DNA of 64,000 nt from Bacteroidales bacterium. Its GTDB lineage: Bacteria > Bacteroidota > Bacteroidia > Bacteroidales > Paludibacteraceae. A program made the translations under genes and the position numbers. The stretch's first letter is position 1, and each line of letters opens with the position of its first letter. The DNA lies in the NCBI GenBank assembly GCA_015061115.1, contig SUXE01000018.1, forward strand, positions 18,363 to 82,362, in the 5' to 3' direction. The notes beneath the pieces were generated by a model. It was not told the origin of the DNA, searched no databases, and saw only the letters and a program-made list of their open reading frames with translations. This document shows, piece by piece, positions 55,506 through 63,960 of this stretch.

Positions 55506-56534
55506 TTATCTCATTCCTCTTGCCTCTTTCACCAGTTCCCAGGCTTGGTTGATCTGTTTCATCGACTCTGTAGCTTGGCGGATAGCTTCGTCGCCCAAAG
55601 AGGAGACTTTATCCGGATGATATATTATTGCCAAAGCTCTGTATGCTTTTTTGATCTCTGCGTCTGACGCATTGCTGTCGACCTTGAGGATATCGTATGC
55701 GTCATCCACAGTAATCCCGTTGGATTTGTGACGTTTGTTGTTTTGGGATTTAGATTGACCGCTGTTGCCACTTTGATTATCGCCTTGCTTTTTGTTTGGG
55801 TCGTATTCCCCTTGGTTATATTTCTTGCTGAATATGTTTTTGATGCTTTTGTATTCTTTTCTGGAAATATTCAGTTTGGTCAGTATGTTTTGGATGGTTG
55901 TGTCTTCGATCTTTGTGAATTTGTTGTCAGCGTATGCCACCGCCAGCAACTCCATGATAAGTTCTGATTTTGCGACATAGTTGAACTGCTTGTTTATGTT
56001 GTTGTAGATGGTGCTTATTTTATGGTTGCTTTTATTGTTGAGTATAGATTGGAACTCTTTGAGAGCGGCTTTCTGTTCGTCTTCCGTCTTATAATATCTG
56101 CGGATTGTGGCTTTGACTCTGTCTAGCTCGCATACCATATTCTTCCCGTCTGCTTTCATCATCACAGCGAGTAAAACAAGAATGCAGATTCTGTAATCTA
56201 TTTTGTCGTTTTCGTCTGAATCTTGCTCGTAGTTTGCTTTTCTGTTTTTTTTCTTCTTGTTATTCCTGTTGTTGGTCCTGTTGCTGCTGGTCCTCTCCCA
56301 TTCGGTTTTGTCAGACTTACTATTATAATCATCGTTGTGGAAACGTCTGTCATTAGAACTTTCTTTTTTTTCGCTTTTTTTGTCTTCCTTGGAAAAAATC
56401 AGAAAAATTCCGAATCCAAACAATATCAATCCTACTAGTACACCCAAATCTTCACTGTAGGAAATAAAGAGAACTCCTACCAAAATGCAGGATATACCCC
56501 AAAGTAGGTTGAAAACAAATTCTGAATGTTTCAT
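55506..56534 (-). CDS. Membrane-anchored single-TerB DnaJ-domain protein (DjlA-like), paralog 3
   Basis: 342 residues. Two short membrane segments (FNLLWGISCILVGVLFI; LGVLVGLILFGFGIFLIF), a long charged linker (about 50-108, rich in Lys, Asn, Arg), one TerB domain (about 110-240; LAVMMKADGKNMVCELDRVKATIRRYYK), KYNQGEYD, a second polar linker and a J domain (about 272-342; LAIIYHPDKVSSLGDEA). It starts 33 bases after the stop of paralog 4, so the two are probably one transcript. Confidence 0.84.
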   Translation of the reverse strand: MKHSEFVFNLLWGISCILVGVLFISYSEDLGVLVGLILFGFGIFLIFSKEDKKSEKKESSNDRRFHNDDYNSKSDKTEWERTSSNRTNNRNNKKKKNRKANYEQDSDENDKIDYRICILVLLAVMMKADGKNMVCELDRVKATIRRYYKTEDEQKAALKEFQSILNNKSNHKISTIYNNINKQFNYVAKSELIMELLAVAYADNKFTKIEDTTIQNILTKLNISRKEYKSIKNIFSKKYNQGEYDPNKKQGDNQSGNSGQSKSQNNKRHKSNGITVDDAYDILKVDSNASDAEIKKAYRALAIIYHPDKVSSLGDEAIRQATESMKQINQAWELVKEARGMR

Positions 56535-56567
56535 CTTCTTTCTAATTCCGATTATTATGTTTGGCGT

Positions 56568-57464
56568 TTACTTAATTCCTCTTGCCTCTTTCACGACGTT
56601 CCAGGCTTGGTTGATCTGCTTCATCGACTCTGTTGCCTGGCGGACAGCTTCGTCGCCCAATGACGATACTTTATCCGGATGATACATTATCGCCAGTGCT
56701 CTGTATGCTTTTTTGATCTCTTCGTCTGATGTATTCTCGCTCACTCCAAGAATATTGTAGGCTTCTTGTTCTTTAATGGTTATTACCCTTGTTGTTTGAT
56801 CGTAGCTTTCATTTTGGTTGCCGTTTGATTTTCTCGACTGCTCGGTCTTCTTATATCTGTAGTATCCGTCTTGACGCTTCTTCATGAAGAGAGCGTAGAT
56901 CCTTTGGTATTCCTGTGTGGAGATCCCCAACTGGTTTCTGATTTGTTTGATTACAGGTTTTTCCTTATCATTGAAATCGTCGTCGGCGTATGCCACCGCT
57001 AACAATTCCATGAACAACTCCGTCACACCTACATCGTCGAGTTGATCATTGATAATGTTGCAGACATCATGTATGTTATTTCTTGTTTTTAGAATAAGTT
57101 GGAATTGTTTAAGAGCCGCTTTCTGTTTACTTTCACTTCTATAATATCTGCGGATTGTAGATTTTACACTATCCAATTCTCTGGATTTCAGTTTCCCGTC
57201 GGCTTTCATCACCTCTGCAAGCAACACAAGAAGATTGTATTTGAAGAGTTTCTCTTCTTCGTCATTTTCTTCGTCATCTTCTTTGTTCGCATCGTTATTG
57301 AATGTGTCCTTTTCATTATTATCTGATTCCTTTTTCTCGTAAACTGCAAAAAGGACGATGCCAAATCCGACGATTGTGGCATAAATGCTATTAAAGAATA
57401 ATCCTAATATAATTCCGAAAACACTTCCAAATATGAGAAATGCGATTAGCGATCTTTTTGTCAT
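56568..57464 (-). CDS. Membrane-anchored single-TerB DnaJ-domain protein (DjlA-like), paralog 4
   Basis: 298 residues, the shortest of the six. Two membrane segments (LIAFLIFGSVFGIILGLFF; ATIVGFGIVLFAVY), an acidic stretch (NKEDDEENDEEEKL), one TerB domain (about 72-195; LAEVMKADGKLKSRELDSVK, where Arg replaces the Cys before ELD found in the other paralogs), and a J domain (about 230-298; HPDKVSSLGDEA). First gene of the paralog 4-3 pair. TATATTTG (57482-57489) lies 18 bases upstream. Confidence 0.84.
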   Translation of the reverse strand: MTKRSLIAFLIFGSVFGIILGLFFNSIYATIVGFGIVLFAVYEKKESDNNEKDTFNNDANKEDDEENDEEEKLFKYNLLVLLAEVMKADGKLKSRELDSVKSTIRRYYRSESKQKAALKQFQLILKTRNNIHDVCNIINDQLDDVGVTELFMELLAVAYADDDFNDKEKPVIKQIRNQLGISTQEYQRIYALFMKKRQDGYYRYKKTEQSRKSNGNQNESYDQTTRVITIKEQEAYNILGVSENTSDEEIKKAYRALAIMYHPDKVSSLGDEAVRQATESMKQINQAWNVVKEARGIK

Positions 57465-57481
57465 GACTCTGTATTTTGTTA

Positions 57482-57489
57482 CAAATATA
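57482..57489 (-). promoter_or_regulatory. -7 element of paralogs 4-3
   Basis: TATATTTG on the minus strand, 18 bases before the ATG at 57464. No -33 TTTG at the usual distance. Confidence 0.5.
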
Positions 57490-57540
57490 TGTGGATTGTC
57501 GACATAAAATGTCCACTTACGTAGATTTTTCCTAATTTAT

Positions 57541-57637
57541 CATTTCTAATTTCGCATTTCTAATTTCGCATTTCTAATTTCGCATTTCTAATTTCGCATT
57601 TCTAATTTCGCATTTCTAATTTCGCATTTCTAATTTT
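57541..57637. repeat. 14-base tandem repeat, seven units
   Basis: Six perfect copies of CATTTCTAATTTCG and a seventh with a changed end (CATTTCTAATTTTA), with no spacer. The array touches the stop codon of paralog 5. Single or double copies of the same unit lie behind paralogs 1, 2, 3 and 6. Confidence 0.9.
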
Positions 57638-58970
57638 ATTTCATTCCTCTTGCCTCTTTCACGACATCCCAGGCCTGGTTGATCTGTTTCATTGACTCTG
57701 TGGCTTGGCGGATAGCTTCGTCGCCCAATGACGATACTTTATCCGGGTGATACATTAATGCCAGGACACGGTATGCTTTTTTGATTTCTGCGTCTGACGC
57801 GTTGCTGTCGACTCTGAGGATTTCGTATGCCTCATTTACAGAAATGTTTCCGGATATGCTGTGGTTTGAATTAGATTTTGAATATCCGTTATCTCTGTTC
57901 TTATTTTCGTTTTTCTTTTTATTCTGTTTTTTATCCTGTGATTTATTGTAGTAGCTTTCTTTATATTCATTGCGATTTTCATCATAGTTAAACTCTCCCT
58001 GTTTGTATTTTTTCTTGAAGATATTTTTGATGCTTTTGTATTCTTCCCGAGAGATAAACAGATTAGTCACAATCTTATTTATTGTCGACGCTTCAATCTC
58101 GCTGAAGTCGTCGTCGGCATAAGCTACAGCCAACAGCTCCATGATAAGCTCTGATTTGGCGGCATAGTCGAAATTTTGATTGATGACGGTGCAAATTTTG
58201 TTTAGGTTGGGTTTATTTTGGTTGTTGAGGATGGATTGAAACTTTTTGAGAGCGGCTTTCCGTTCTTCTTCCGTCTTATAATATCTGCGGATGGTGGCTT
58301 TCACTTTGTCCAACTCGCATTTCATCTGTTTCCCGTCTGCTTTCATCACAGCGGCAAGCAGTTGAAGGATGACATCTCTGAATTCTGTATTATATTTTTC
58401 TTGTTCGTACTTATTCTTAAAGAAATTCAGAATATTTTCTGAGACACCCAGATGATTGGCGATAATTTGTATTTCATTTTCCTCGCTGAACCATCCATCT
58501 TCTTGCAAAATGTCGTCGGCGTATGCCACAGCCAGCAATATATCGATAAGTTCGGATTTGGCTGTGTAGTTGAATCTGAATTGTTCGTTTATTGATCTGC
58601 AAATCTCGTAAAGATCATAATTTTTAAATTTGTTAATGTCGTTTAGGATAGACTGGAATTGTTTGAGTGCTGTTTTTTGGTCTTCTTCAGTGATGTAGTA
58701 TTTGAATATTGCCGACTTGACGATATCCAGCTCACATTTCATTTGTCTCCCGTCGGCACACATCACTCTGGCGAGCAGGACAAGAATGGCATATCTGTAG
58801 TCGGATAGTTTTTCTTGGTCGGATTTTTTTTCATTGTCAGTGGATAAAAATATATATCCTATTATTCCTATAATAATAAATAGGGAACCAAGAGCAACCT
58901 TGACATTTATGATAGCCAGTAGACCTCCGCCTATTAATGCTATAATCCCCCAAATTTTTTTGTCATCCAT
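57636..58970 (-). CDS. Membrane-anchored double-TerB DnaJ-domain protein (DjlA-like), paralog 5
   Basis: 444 residues. Two membrane segments (IWGIIALIGGGLLAIINV; ALGSLFIIIGIIGYIFL), TerB domain 1 (about 55-180; LARVMCADGRQMKCELDIVK), TerB domain 2 (about 188-305; LAAVMKADGKQMKCELDKVKATIRRYYK), KYKQGEFN, a Lys/Asn-rich linker, and a J domain (about 372-444; LALMYHPDKVSSLGDEA). In TerB 1 Cys replaces the Lys of KADG. No clear promoter in the 130-base gap upstream, which holds degenerate ATTTCTAATTT repeats. Confidence 0.84.
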   Translation of the reverse strand: MDDKKIWGIIALIGGGLLAIINVKVALGSLFIIIGIIGYIFLSTDNEKKSDQEKLSDYRYAILVLLARVMCADGRQMKCELDIVKSAIFKYYITEEDQKTALKQFQSILNDINKFKNYDLYEICRSINEQFRFNYTAKSELIDILLAVAYADDILQEDGWFSEENEIQIIANHLGVSENILNFFKNKYEQEKYNTEFRDVILQLLAAVMKADGKQMKCELDKVKATIRRYYKTEEERKAALKKFQSILNNQNKPNLNKICTVINQNFDYAAKSELIMELLAVAYADDDFSEIEASTINKIVTNLFISREEYKSIKNIFKKKYKQGEFNYDENRNEYKESYYNKSQDKKQNKKKNENKNRDNGYSKSNSNHSISGNISVNEAYEILRVDSNASDAEIKKAYRVLALMYHPDKVSSLGDEAIRQATESMKQINQAWDVVKEARGMK

Positions 58971-59100
58971 AATTTAATGTACCGACATTTAAATACTTAC
59001 TGCATCATTTAGCATTTCTAATTTGATGTGTAAATGCCGAAGCATAGATCCGATTCACCACAATTTAGCATTTTGCATTTCGCATTTCTAATTTCTAATT

Positions 59101-60060
59101 TTATCTCATTCCTCTTGCCGCTTTCACCACATCCCAAGCCTCGTTGATCTTTTTCATAGATTCTGTCGACTGGCGAACAGCCTCCTCACCCAATGCCGCT
59201 GCATTGTCAGGGTGGTATTTCATGGCCAGGACACGGTATGCTTTTTTGATTTCCGCATCAGACGCATTACCTGCTACACCAAGAATGTCGTATGCTTCAT
59301 TTACTGAAATGCCGCTGGATCTGCGGTAATTGTTGCTGTTTGAATTAGAGTTGGAATATCCGCTGTTGTAACCGCTGCTATTTGAGTTGCTGCTGCGGTT
59401 GTAGCTAGAATCGCTGTTACGATTATAGCTATTGCTGCTTGAACCGCTACTGCTGTTGTTGTATTTACTTTCGTTATTGTTGTTGTAAGACGACTGCTGA
59501 GATCGCTCTCCGTTATAGTATCCTTGCTTGTACTTTTTCATGAAGAGCATGTAGATACTTTTATATTCCTGAGAGGTGATATTCAGATTCTTTATGATTT
59601 TTTGAATAATTGCCTCTTCGGTGCTGTCTAGATGGTCGTCGGCATAGGCAACCGCCAAAAGCTCCATGATGAGCTCAGATTTCGCGATGTAGTTAAGACG
59701 TTTGTTGATGCTGCTACATATTGCTTCAATATTATGTTTGTTGTCGAGAATAGTCTGGAATTGCTTGAGCGCAGCTTTCTGCTCATCTTCATTTTTGTAG
59801 TATCTGCGTATTGTGGCCTTCACTCTGTCTAATTCACAACTCATCAGTTTGCCGTCTGCCTTCATCACCTCACCGAGCAACACAAGAATGCAGTATTTGA
59901 AGTTGTTCTCGCCCATATTGCTGTCTTCATCGAAATCTTTGTCGTTCTTGTTATTATCGTCGGAGAAGACAATTCTTCCAAGCACGAAGCCGATGATGGC
60001 ACCCAATGGACCACCAAATATAAAGCCAATGCAACCAGCAATAAATGTCTTTTTATTCAT
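59101..60060 (-). CDS. Membrane-anchored single-TerB DnaJ-domain protein (DjlA-like), paralog 6 (divergent)
   Basis: 319 residues. One glycine-rich membrane hairpin (GCIGFIFGGPLGAIIGFVLG), an acidic stretch, one TerB domain (about 50-170; LGEVMKADGKLMSCELDRVKATIRRYYK), a striking Ser/Asn/Tyr/Gly linker (about 175-245), and a J domain (about 250-319) in which HPD is followed by NAAALGEEA, unlike HPDKVSSLGDEA of the other five. The architecture is the closest to canonical DjlA. It is first in the direction of transcription, with TATATTTG at 60078-60085. Confidence 0.86.
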   Translation of the reverse strand: MNKKTFIAGCIGFIFGGPLGAIIGFVLGRIVFSDDNNKNDKDFDEDSNMGENNFKYCILVLLGEVMKADGKLMSCELDRVKATIRRYYKNEDEQKAALKQFQTILDNKHNIEAICSSINKRLNYIAKSELIMELLAVAYADDHLDSTEEAIIQKIIKNLNITSQEYKSIYMLFMKKYKQGYYNGERSQQSSYNNNNESKYNNSSSGSSSNSYNRNSDSSYNRSSNSNSSGYNSGYSNSNSNSNNYRRSSGISVNEAYDILGVAGNASDAEIKKAYRVLAMKYHPDNAAALGEEAVRQSTESMKKINEAWDVVKAARGMR

Positions 60061-60077
60061 AATTTACAATTTTGTTA

Positions 60078-60085
60078 CAAATATA
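60078..60085 (-). promoter_or_regulatory. -7 element of paralog 6
   Basis: TATATTTG on the minus strand, 18 bases before the ATG at 60060. Confidence 0.5.
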
Positions 60086-60253
60086 CTAATTTTGTTAAAA
60101 TCTGAAAATATCAAAGTTCCCTAAAAAAAACTATGAAATGCCACATTTTTTAAATTGCTGAAAAACAGTCATATTTCCAAAACCTTTAACATTTATTTGT
60201 TATTGAAAGCAGAAAAAAATGAAATATTATAATCCATTTTGAACATTAAACAC

Positions 60254-60261
60254 TATCTTTG
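60254..60261 (+). promoter_or_regulatory. -7 element of the thioredoxin-rml operon
   Basis: TATCTTTG 46 bases before the ATG at 60308. The -33 box is not at the usual distance. The rest of the 247-base gap upstream is AT-rich with no gene. Confidence 0.5.
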
Positions 60262-60307
60262 AGCCCGAAGAAAAAAATAGAGTATTTTTTGAAAAAGTAA
60301 AAACGAT

Positions 60308-60742
60308 ATGAAAACAGTTATTAAAATATTCGCTGCATTGACTATGTTGTTCGCGACAAGTTCTTTTGTGGCAGCACAGAATTCTTTGGTAAAACACATT
60401 AATCAGGATGAGTTCCGTGCACAAATTTGTGATTTTGTTCAGAGTGCTACTTGGCAGTACAAGGGTAAGAAACCATGCGTGATAGACTTTTACGCTACTT
60501 GGTGTGGACCTTGTCGTACAATATCCCCGTTTTTGGATAAATTGTCGGTAAAGTATAAGGATCAGATCGATGTCTACAAGATCGATGTAGATAAGAACAG
60601 AGACTTGGCTCAGGCATTCGGAGCAACAAGTATTCCGCTTTTGATTTTTGTCCCAGTGAATGGTGAACCTCAGGCAAATAGAGGAGCATTGCCAGAAGCA
60701 GAGTTGGAAAATGCAATAAAAACGGTTCTTTTGAAGAAATGA
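60308..60742 (+). CDS. Periplasmic thioredoxin-like protein
   Basis: 144 residues: signal peptide ([24 protein letters not shown]) and a thioredoxin fold with [20 protein letters not shown] (active site CGPC at 66-69) and the cis-Pro loop [10 protein letters not shown]. The canonical CGPC suggests a reducing role in the periplasm, perhaps keeping cysteines reduced. Its stop overlaps the rmlA ATG by 4 bases, an unexpected pairing with sugar nucleotide genes. Confidence 0.9.
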   Translation: MKTVIKIFAALTMLFATSSFVAAQNSLVKHINQDEFRAQICDFVQSATWQYKGKKPCVIDFYATWCGPCRTISPFLDKLSVKYKDQIDVYKIDVDKNRDLAQAFGATSIPLLIFVPVNGEPQANRGALPEAELENAIKTVLLKK

Positions 60743-61614
60743 AAGGTATAATTTTGGCGGGTGGCAGTGCTACTCGCCTTTTCCCATTATCTAAAGCCAT
60801 AAGCAAGCAAATTATGCCTGTTTATGACAAGCCAATGATTTATTATCCTTTGTCAACATTGATGTTGGCGGGAATCAAGGAAGTTTTGATTATCTCCACA
60901 CCGAGAGATTTGCCGATGTTTGAGCAGTTGCTTGGAGACGGTAAGTCGCTCGGAATGCGTTTTGAATATAAGGTGCAGGAAAAACCTAATGGTTTGGCTC
61001 AGGCATTTGTCCTTGGTGAGGAATTTCTTGCAGGCGACGATGCTTGCTTAATCCTTGGCGACAATATGTTCTATGGCCAAAACTTCTCATCTATGCTTAA
61101 AAAAGCCGCACAGATCAAGTCTGGTGCGATGGTTTTCGGATACTATGTAAGGGATCCAAGAGCTTACGGAGTGGTTGGCTTTGATGAAAATGGCAATGTC
61201 ACTTCATTGGAGGAGAAACCAGCACATCCTAAAAGTAATTATGCGGTGCCCGGACTATATTTCTATGACAGCACCGTCTGCAAAAGAGCAAAAGAACTTA
61301 AACCCAGTGCGAGAGGTGAGTATGAAATCACGGATTTGAACAAGACATACTTGCAGGAAGGTACTCTTAAAGTTGAATTATTCGGTCGTGGATTCGCATG
61401 GCTTGATACAGGTAATTGTGATTCTTTGCTGGAAGCTTCCAATTTTGTTGAAACAATTCAGAACCGTCAAGGTTTTTATGTGGCTTGCATCGAGGAGATT
61501 GCATGGCGTAATGGTTGGATTTCTGATCAGGAATTGTTGGAACTTGGAAATAGTTTGAAGCAGACAAAGTATGGACAGTATATCATATCGTTGGTTAACA
61601 ATAATTTTGATTGA
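60739..61614 (+). CDS. rmlA: Glucose-1-phosphate thymidylyltransferase
   Basis: 291 residues. Makes dTDP-glucose from glucose-1-phosphate and dTTP, the first step to dTDP-L-rhamnose. The nucleotide loop is [20 protein letters not shown], with [26 protein letters not shown] and [20 protein letters not shown], all typical of RmlA. Translationally coupled to the thioredoxin gene. Confidence 0.95.
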   Translation: MKGIILAGGSATRLFPLSKAISKQIMPVYDKPMIYYPLSTLMLAGIKEVLIISTPRDLPMFEQLLGDGKSLGMRFEYKVQEKPNGLAQAFVLGEEFLAGDDACLILGDNMFYGQNFSSMLKKAAQIKSGAMVFGYYVRDPRAYGVVGFDENGNVTSLEEKPAHPKSNYAVPGLYFYDSTVCKRAKELKPSARGEYEITDLNKTYLQEGTLKVELFGRGFAWLDTGNCDSLLEASNFVETIQNRQGFYVACIEEIAWRNGWISDQELLELGNSLKQTKYGQYIISLVNNNFD

Positions 61615-61623
61615 TAAATAATT

Positions 61624-62172
61624 ATGAACTATATTGAACAGTCGGTTAAAGGAGTGTTTGTAATAGAGCCTAAAGTGTTTGGTGATAGTAGAGGCTATTT
61701 TTATGAGTCGTTCAAGCAAGCGGAGTTTGATGAACATATCGGTCACCATGTTGAGTTTGTTCAGGAAAATCAATCTAAATCGTCAAAGGGAGTGTTAAGA
61801 GGACTCCATTATCAGAAGGGAGACGCTTCACAAGCTAAACTCGTGCGTGTAGTCAAGGGCTCGGTTCTTGATGTGGCGGTGGATATAAGAAAATCTTCAC
61901 CTACATTCGGAAAATACGTGGCTGTCGAGTTGAGTGAGGAAAACAACCGTCAACTTTTTATTCCACGTGGATTTGCCCATGGTTTTTTGGTGTTGAGTGA
62001 TGAGGCTGTTTTTACTTATAAGGTGGACAATGTATACGCTCCACAGGCAGATGCGGGCATCATGTATAATGATCCACAGGTTGGCATCGAATGGCCTAAG
62101 TTGGATTGCGAATTTTTATTATCGGAAAAAGACACAAAGCATCCTTTGTTGAAAGACGCGGAGGTGTTCTAA
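61624..62172 (+). CDS. rmlC: dTDP-4-dehydrorhamnose 3,5-epimerase
   Basis: 182 residues, cupin fold. VFGDSRGYFYESF, QENQSKSSKGVLRGLHYQ (with the catalytic His), VVKGSVLDVAVDIRKSSPTFG and IPRGFAHGFLVLS are RmlC motifs. It epimerises the 4-keto sugar. Starts 9 bases after rmlA. Confidence 0.95.
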   Translation: MNYIEQSVKGVFVIEPKVFGDSRGYFYESFKQAEFDEHIGHHVEFVQENQSKSSKGVLRGLHYQKGDASQAKLVRVVKGSVLDVAVDIRKSSPTFGKYVAVELSEENNRQLFIPRGFAHGFLVLSDEAVFTYKVDNVYAPQADAGIMYNDPQVGIEWPKLDCEFLLSEKDTKHPLLKDAEVF

Positions 62173-62190
62173 TATATTTGTATCGGGAAT

Positions 62191-63045
62191 ATGAATATTT
62201 TTGTAACAGGAGGAAACGGCCAGTTAGGCAACTCTTTCAGAAAGATATCTGCTAATTATCCACAGCATAGTTTCACTTTCACTGATATGCCGGAAGTGGA
62301 TATCACGGATTTGGAATCTTTACGTACAATATTGAAAAACGCAAAAGCTGATGTCATCATCAACTGTGCTGCATATACAGACGTCAACAAAGCAGAATCG
62401 AATGAGGATATAGCTCATAAGATTAATGCGGTTGGCCCTGGTAATTTGGCTATTGTTGCCAAAGAGATGGGTGCTAAATTTGTTCACGTCTCTACAGATT
62501 ATGTCTTCAATGGCAAGGGAAACACACCTTTGAAGGAGAGTGACCCTACGTCTCCACTAGGAGCTTATGGAAGAACAAAATTGAGCGGTGAGACAATTGT
62601 TAAAGAGGTCGGTTGCGACGCTGCGATTGTCCGCACAGCATGGCTTTACAGCGAGTTCGGAAATAATTTTGTGAAGACGATGATTCGTTTGGGCAATGAG
62701 CGTGAAGACGTTTCTGTTGTCTATGATCAGGTCGGAACACCAACATACGCCACAGATTTGGCTGAGGCAATCATGCATTTGGTAAACAAAGGTATCAAGG
62801 GATGCGAGGTTTACCATTATACTAATGATGGAGTTGCAAGTTGGTTTGATTTCACAAAGGCGATCTTCAAATTGGCAGGTTGCAAGGCCAACCTTCATGC
62901 GATAGAGAGCTATGAATATCCTACACCTGCAGAGCGTCCTGCCTACAGTGTGTTGAGCAAGAGAAAGATAGCTGAGGCTGGAGCGTCAGTCCCATATTGG
63001 ACAGACTCTCTTGAAAAATGTATGAAAATTTTATTAGCAAAATAA
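62191..63045 (+). CDS. rmlD: dTDP-4-dehydrorhamnose reductase
   Basis: 284 residues, short-chain dehydrogenase fold. FVTGGNGQLGNSF is the NAD(P) loop; INCAAYTDVNKAE, VSTDYVFNGKGN and the catalytic YGRTK are present. It completes dTDP-L-rhamnose. No rmlB (4,6-dehydratase) gene is in the window. Confidence 0.94.
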   Translation: MNIFVTGGNGQLGNSFRKISANYPQHSFTFTDMPEVDITDLESLRTILKNAKADVIINCAAYTDVNKAESNEDIAHKINAVGPGNLAIVAKEMGAKFVHVSTDYVFNGKGNTPLKESDPTSPLGAYGRTKLSGETIVKEVGCDAAIVRTAWLYSEFGNNFVKTMIRLGNEREDVSVVYDQVGTPTYATDLAEAIMHLVNKGIKGCEVYHYTNDGVASWFDFTKAIFKLAGCKANLHAIESYEYPTPAERPAYSVLSKRKIAEAGASVPYWTDSLEKCMKILLAK

Positions 63046-63047
63046 TC

Positions 63048-63329
63048 ATGTTTAAGACGAACGAGTATTTCGACGGCAATGTAAAGAGCATTGCGTTGGA
63101 GAGTGCAGAAGGCCGTGCCACTATTGGTGTTATGGCAAAAGGAGAGTATGAGTTTGGAACATCAACAATTGAAATCATGACTGTGACATCAGGAAAGTTG
63201 GAAGTGTTGATGCCAGGAGAGACAGAGTGGAAGACATATAAGAAGTTTGAAACTTTTGTCGTAGAGAAGGGAGTAAAGTTCCGTTGTAGAGCGACGGAAG
63301 ACACGCCGTATTTGTGTTTGTATAAGTAA
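63048..63329 (+). CDS. ppnP: Pyrimidine/purine nucleoside phosphorylase
   Basis: 93 residues, single cupin of the PpnP (DUF1255) family: MFKTNEYFDGNVKSIALESAEG, ATIGVMAKGEYEFGT, EIMTVTSGKLEVLMPGETEW. It splits nucleosides with phosphate. The frame is open to 63018 within rmlD, but the family starts at the ATG at 63048, 2 bases after rmlD. Last gene of the transcript. Confidence 0.93.
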   Translation: MFKTNEYFDGNVKSIALESAEGRATIGVMAKGEYEFGTSTIEIMTVTSGKLEVLMPGETEWKTYKKFETFVVEKGVKFRCRATEDTPYLCLYK

Positions 63330-63350
63330 AATTAGTATCTTAATGAAAGG

Positions 63351-63380
63351 AAGACGCGAGCAATCGCGTCTTTTTTTTGT
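63351..63380 (+). terminator. Terminator of the thioredoxin-rml-ppnP operon
   Basis: AAGACGCGA, GNRA-type tetraloop GCAA, TCGCGTCTT, followed by a T run. It lies 21 bases after the ppnP stop. Confidence 0.9.
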
Positions 63381-63399
63381 TTTTCCATCGCCGACGGCG

Positions 63400-63550
63400 G
63401 GTCTTTATAATTCGTAATTCATAATGCATAATTCGTAATTGTTGGGAAAATCCACGCATCTGGTGAATCCAACCCTCGTAGAGACGCACGGACGTGCGTG
63501 TCATGATTAATTCATAATTCATAATTCGTAATTCGTAATTGTTGGGATAT
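63400..63550. repeat. TAATTCGTAATTCATAAT-type short repeats and a GTAGAGAC palindrome
   Basis: Part of a 620-base gap without genes (63381-64000). Imperfect copies of TAATTCGTAATT and TAATTCATAAT lie at 63407-63440 and 63508-63540. Between them is GTAGAGACGCACGGACGTGCGTGTC (63479-63503), related to the palindrome at 9485. Beyond 63550 I see only AT-rich sequence with small hairpins (for example CCCCGTTTAGGGG near 63654). Confidence 0.65.
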
Positions 63551-63929
63551 TATCCATCGGTCGGAATTTCCAGAGAGATGATGAATCCCCCAATTACGCC
63601 GTCAGACGTTAAATGTTGGTAGGAAAAATATGATGACGGATTCCCCACATTCCCCCGTTTAGGGGTTATATGATATGCCGAGGACCGATTTGTTTCGCAT
63701 TTTCATTTATGATTTCGCATTGATGTGAGGATTTAATTCGCAAATCATAATGCATATGATATGATTTCCCATAAAATTTCATCTATATCATGTATGCGAA
63801 AAAATAAATTCCATGTTCGGATGCCAAAGACGCGGCAAATAGACGTCACTACGGTTAAAAATTGTTAAAATTTACTTGACGCAAAATCAGCGTCTTATGA
63901 ACATTTATCAAAAATAATTGTCAAAACGC

Positions 63930-63960
63930 TTGCGCAGTACGGAAATCTGCTATACTTTTG
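63930..63960 (+). promoter_or_regulatory. Strong promoter at the right edge, possibly of an rRNA operon
   Basis: TTG (63930-63932), a 20-base spacer and TACTTTTG (63953-63960), preceded by an A/T-rich stretch (about 63855-63920) like an UP element. The sequence after it, GCACTCGCTTTCGGGAAGG, resembles the start of Bacteroidota rRNA operon leaders as I remember them. No gene follows before the window ends. Confidence 0.55.

Noticed and set aside
57541..57637. 14-base tandem repeat as CRISPR
   Set aside because: No spacers between units; it is a simple tandem array.
51646..60060. Tellurite-resistance (ter) operon
   Set aside because: TerB-type domains are fused to J domains and membrane anchors; no TerC, TerD, TerZ or TerY genes are nearby.
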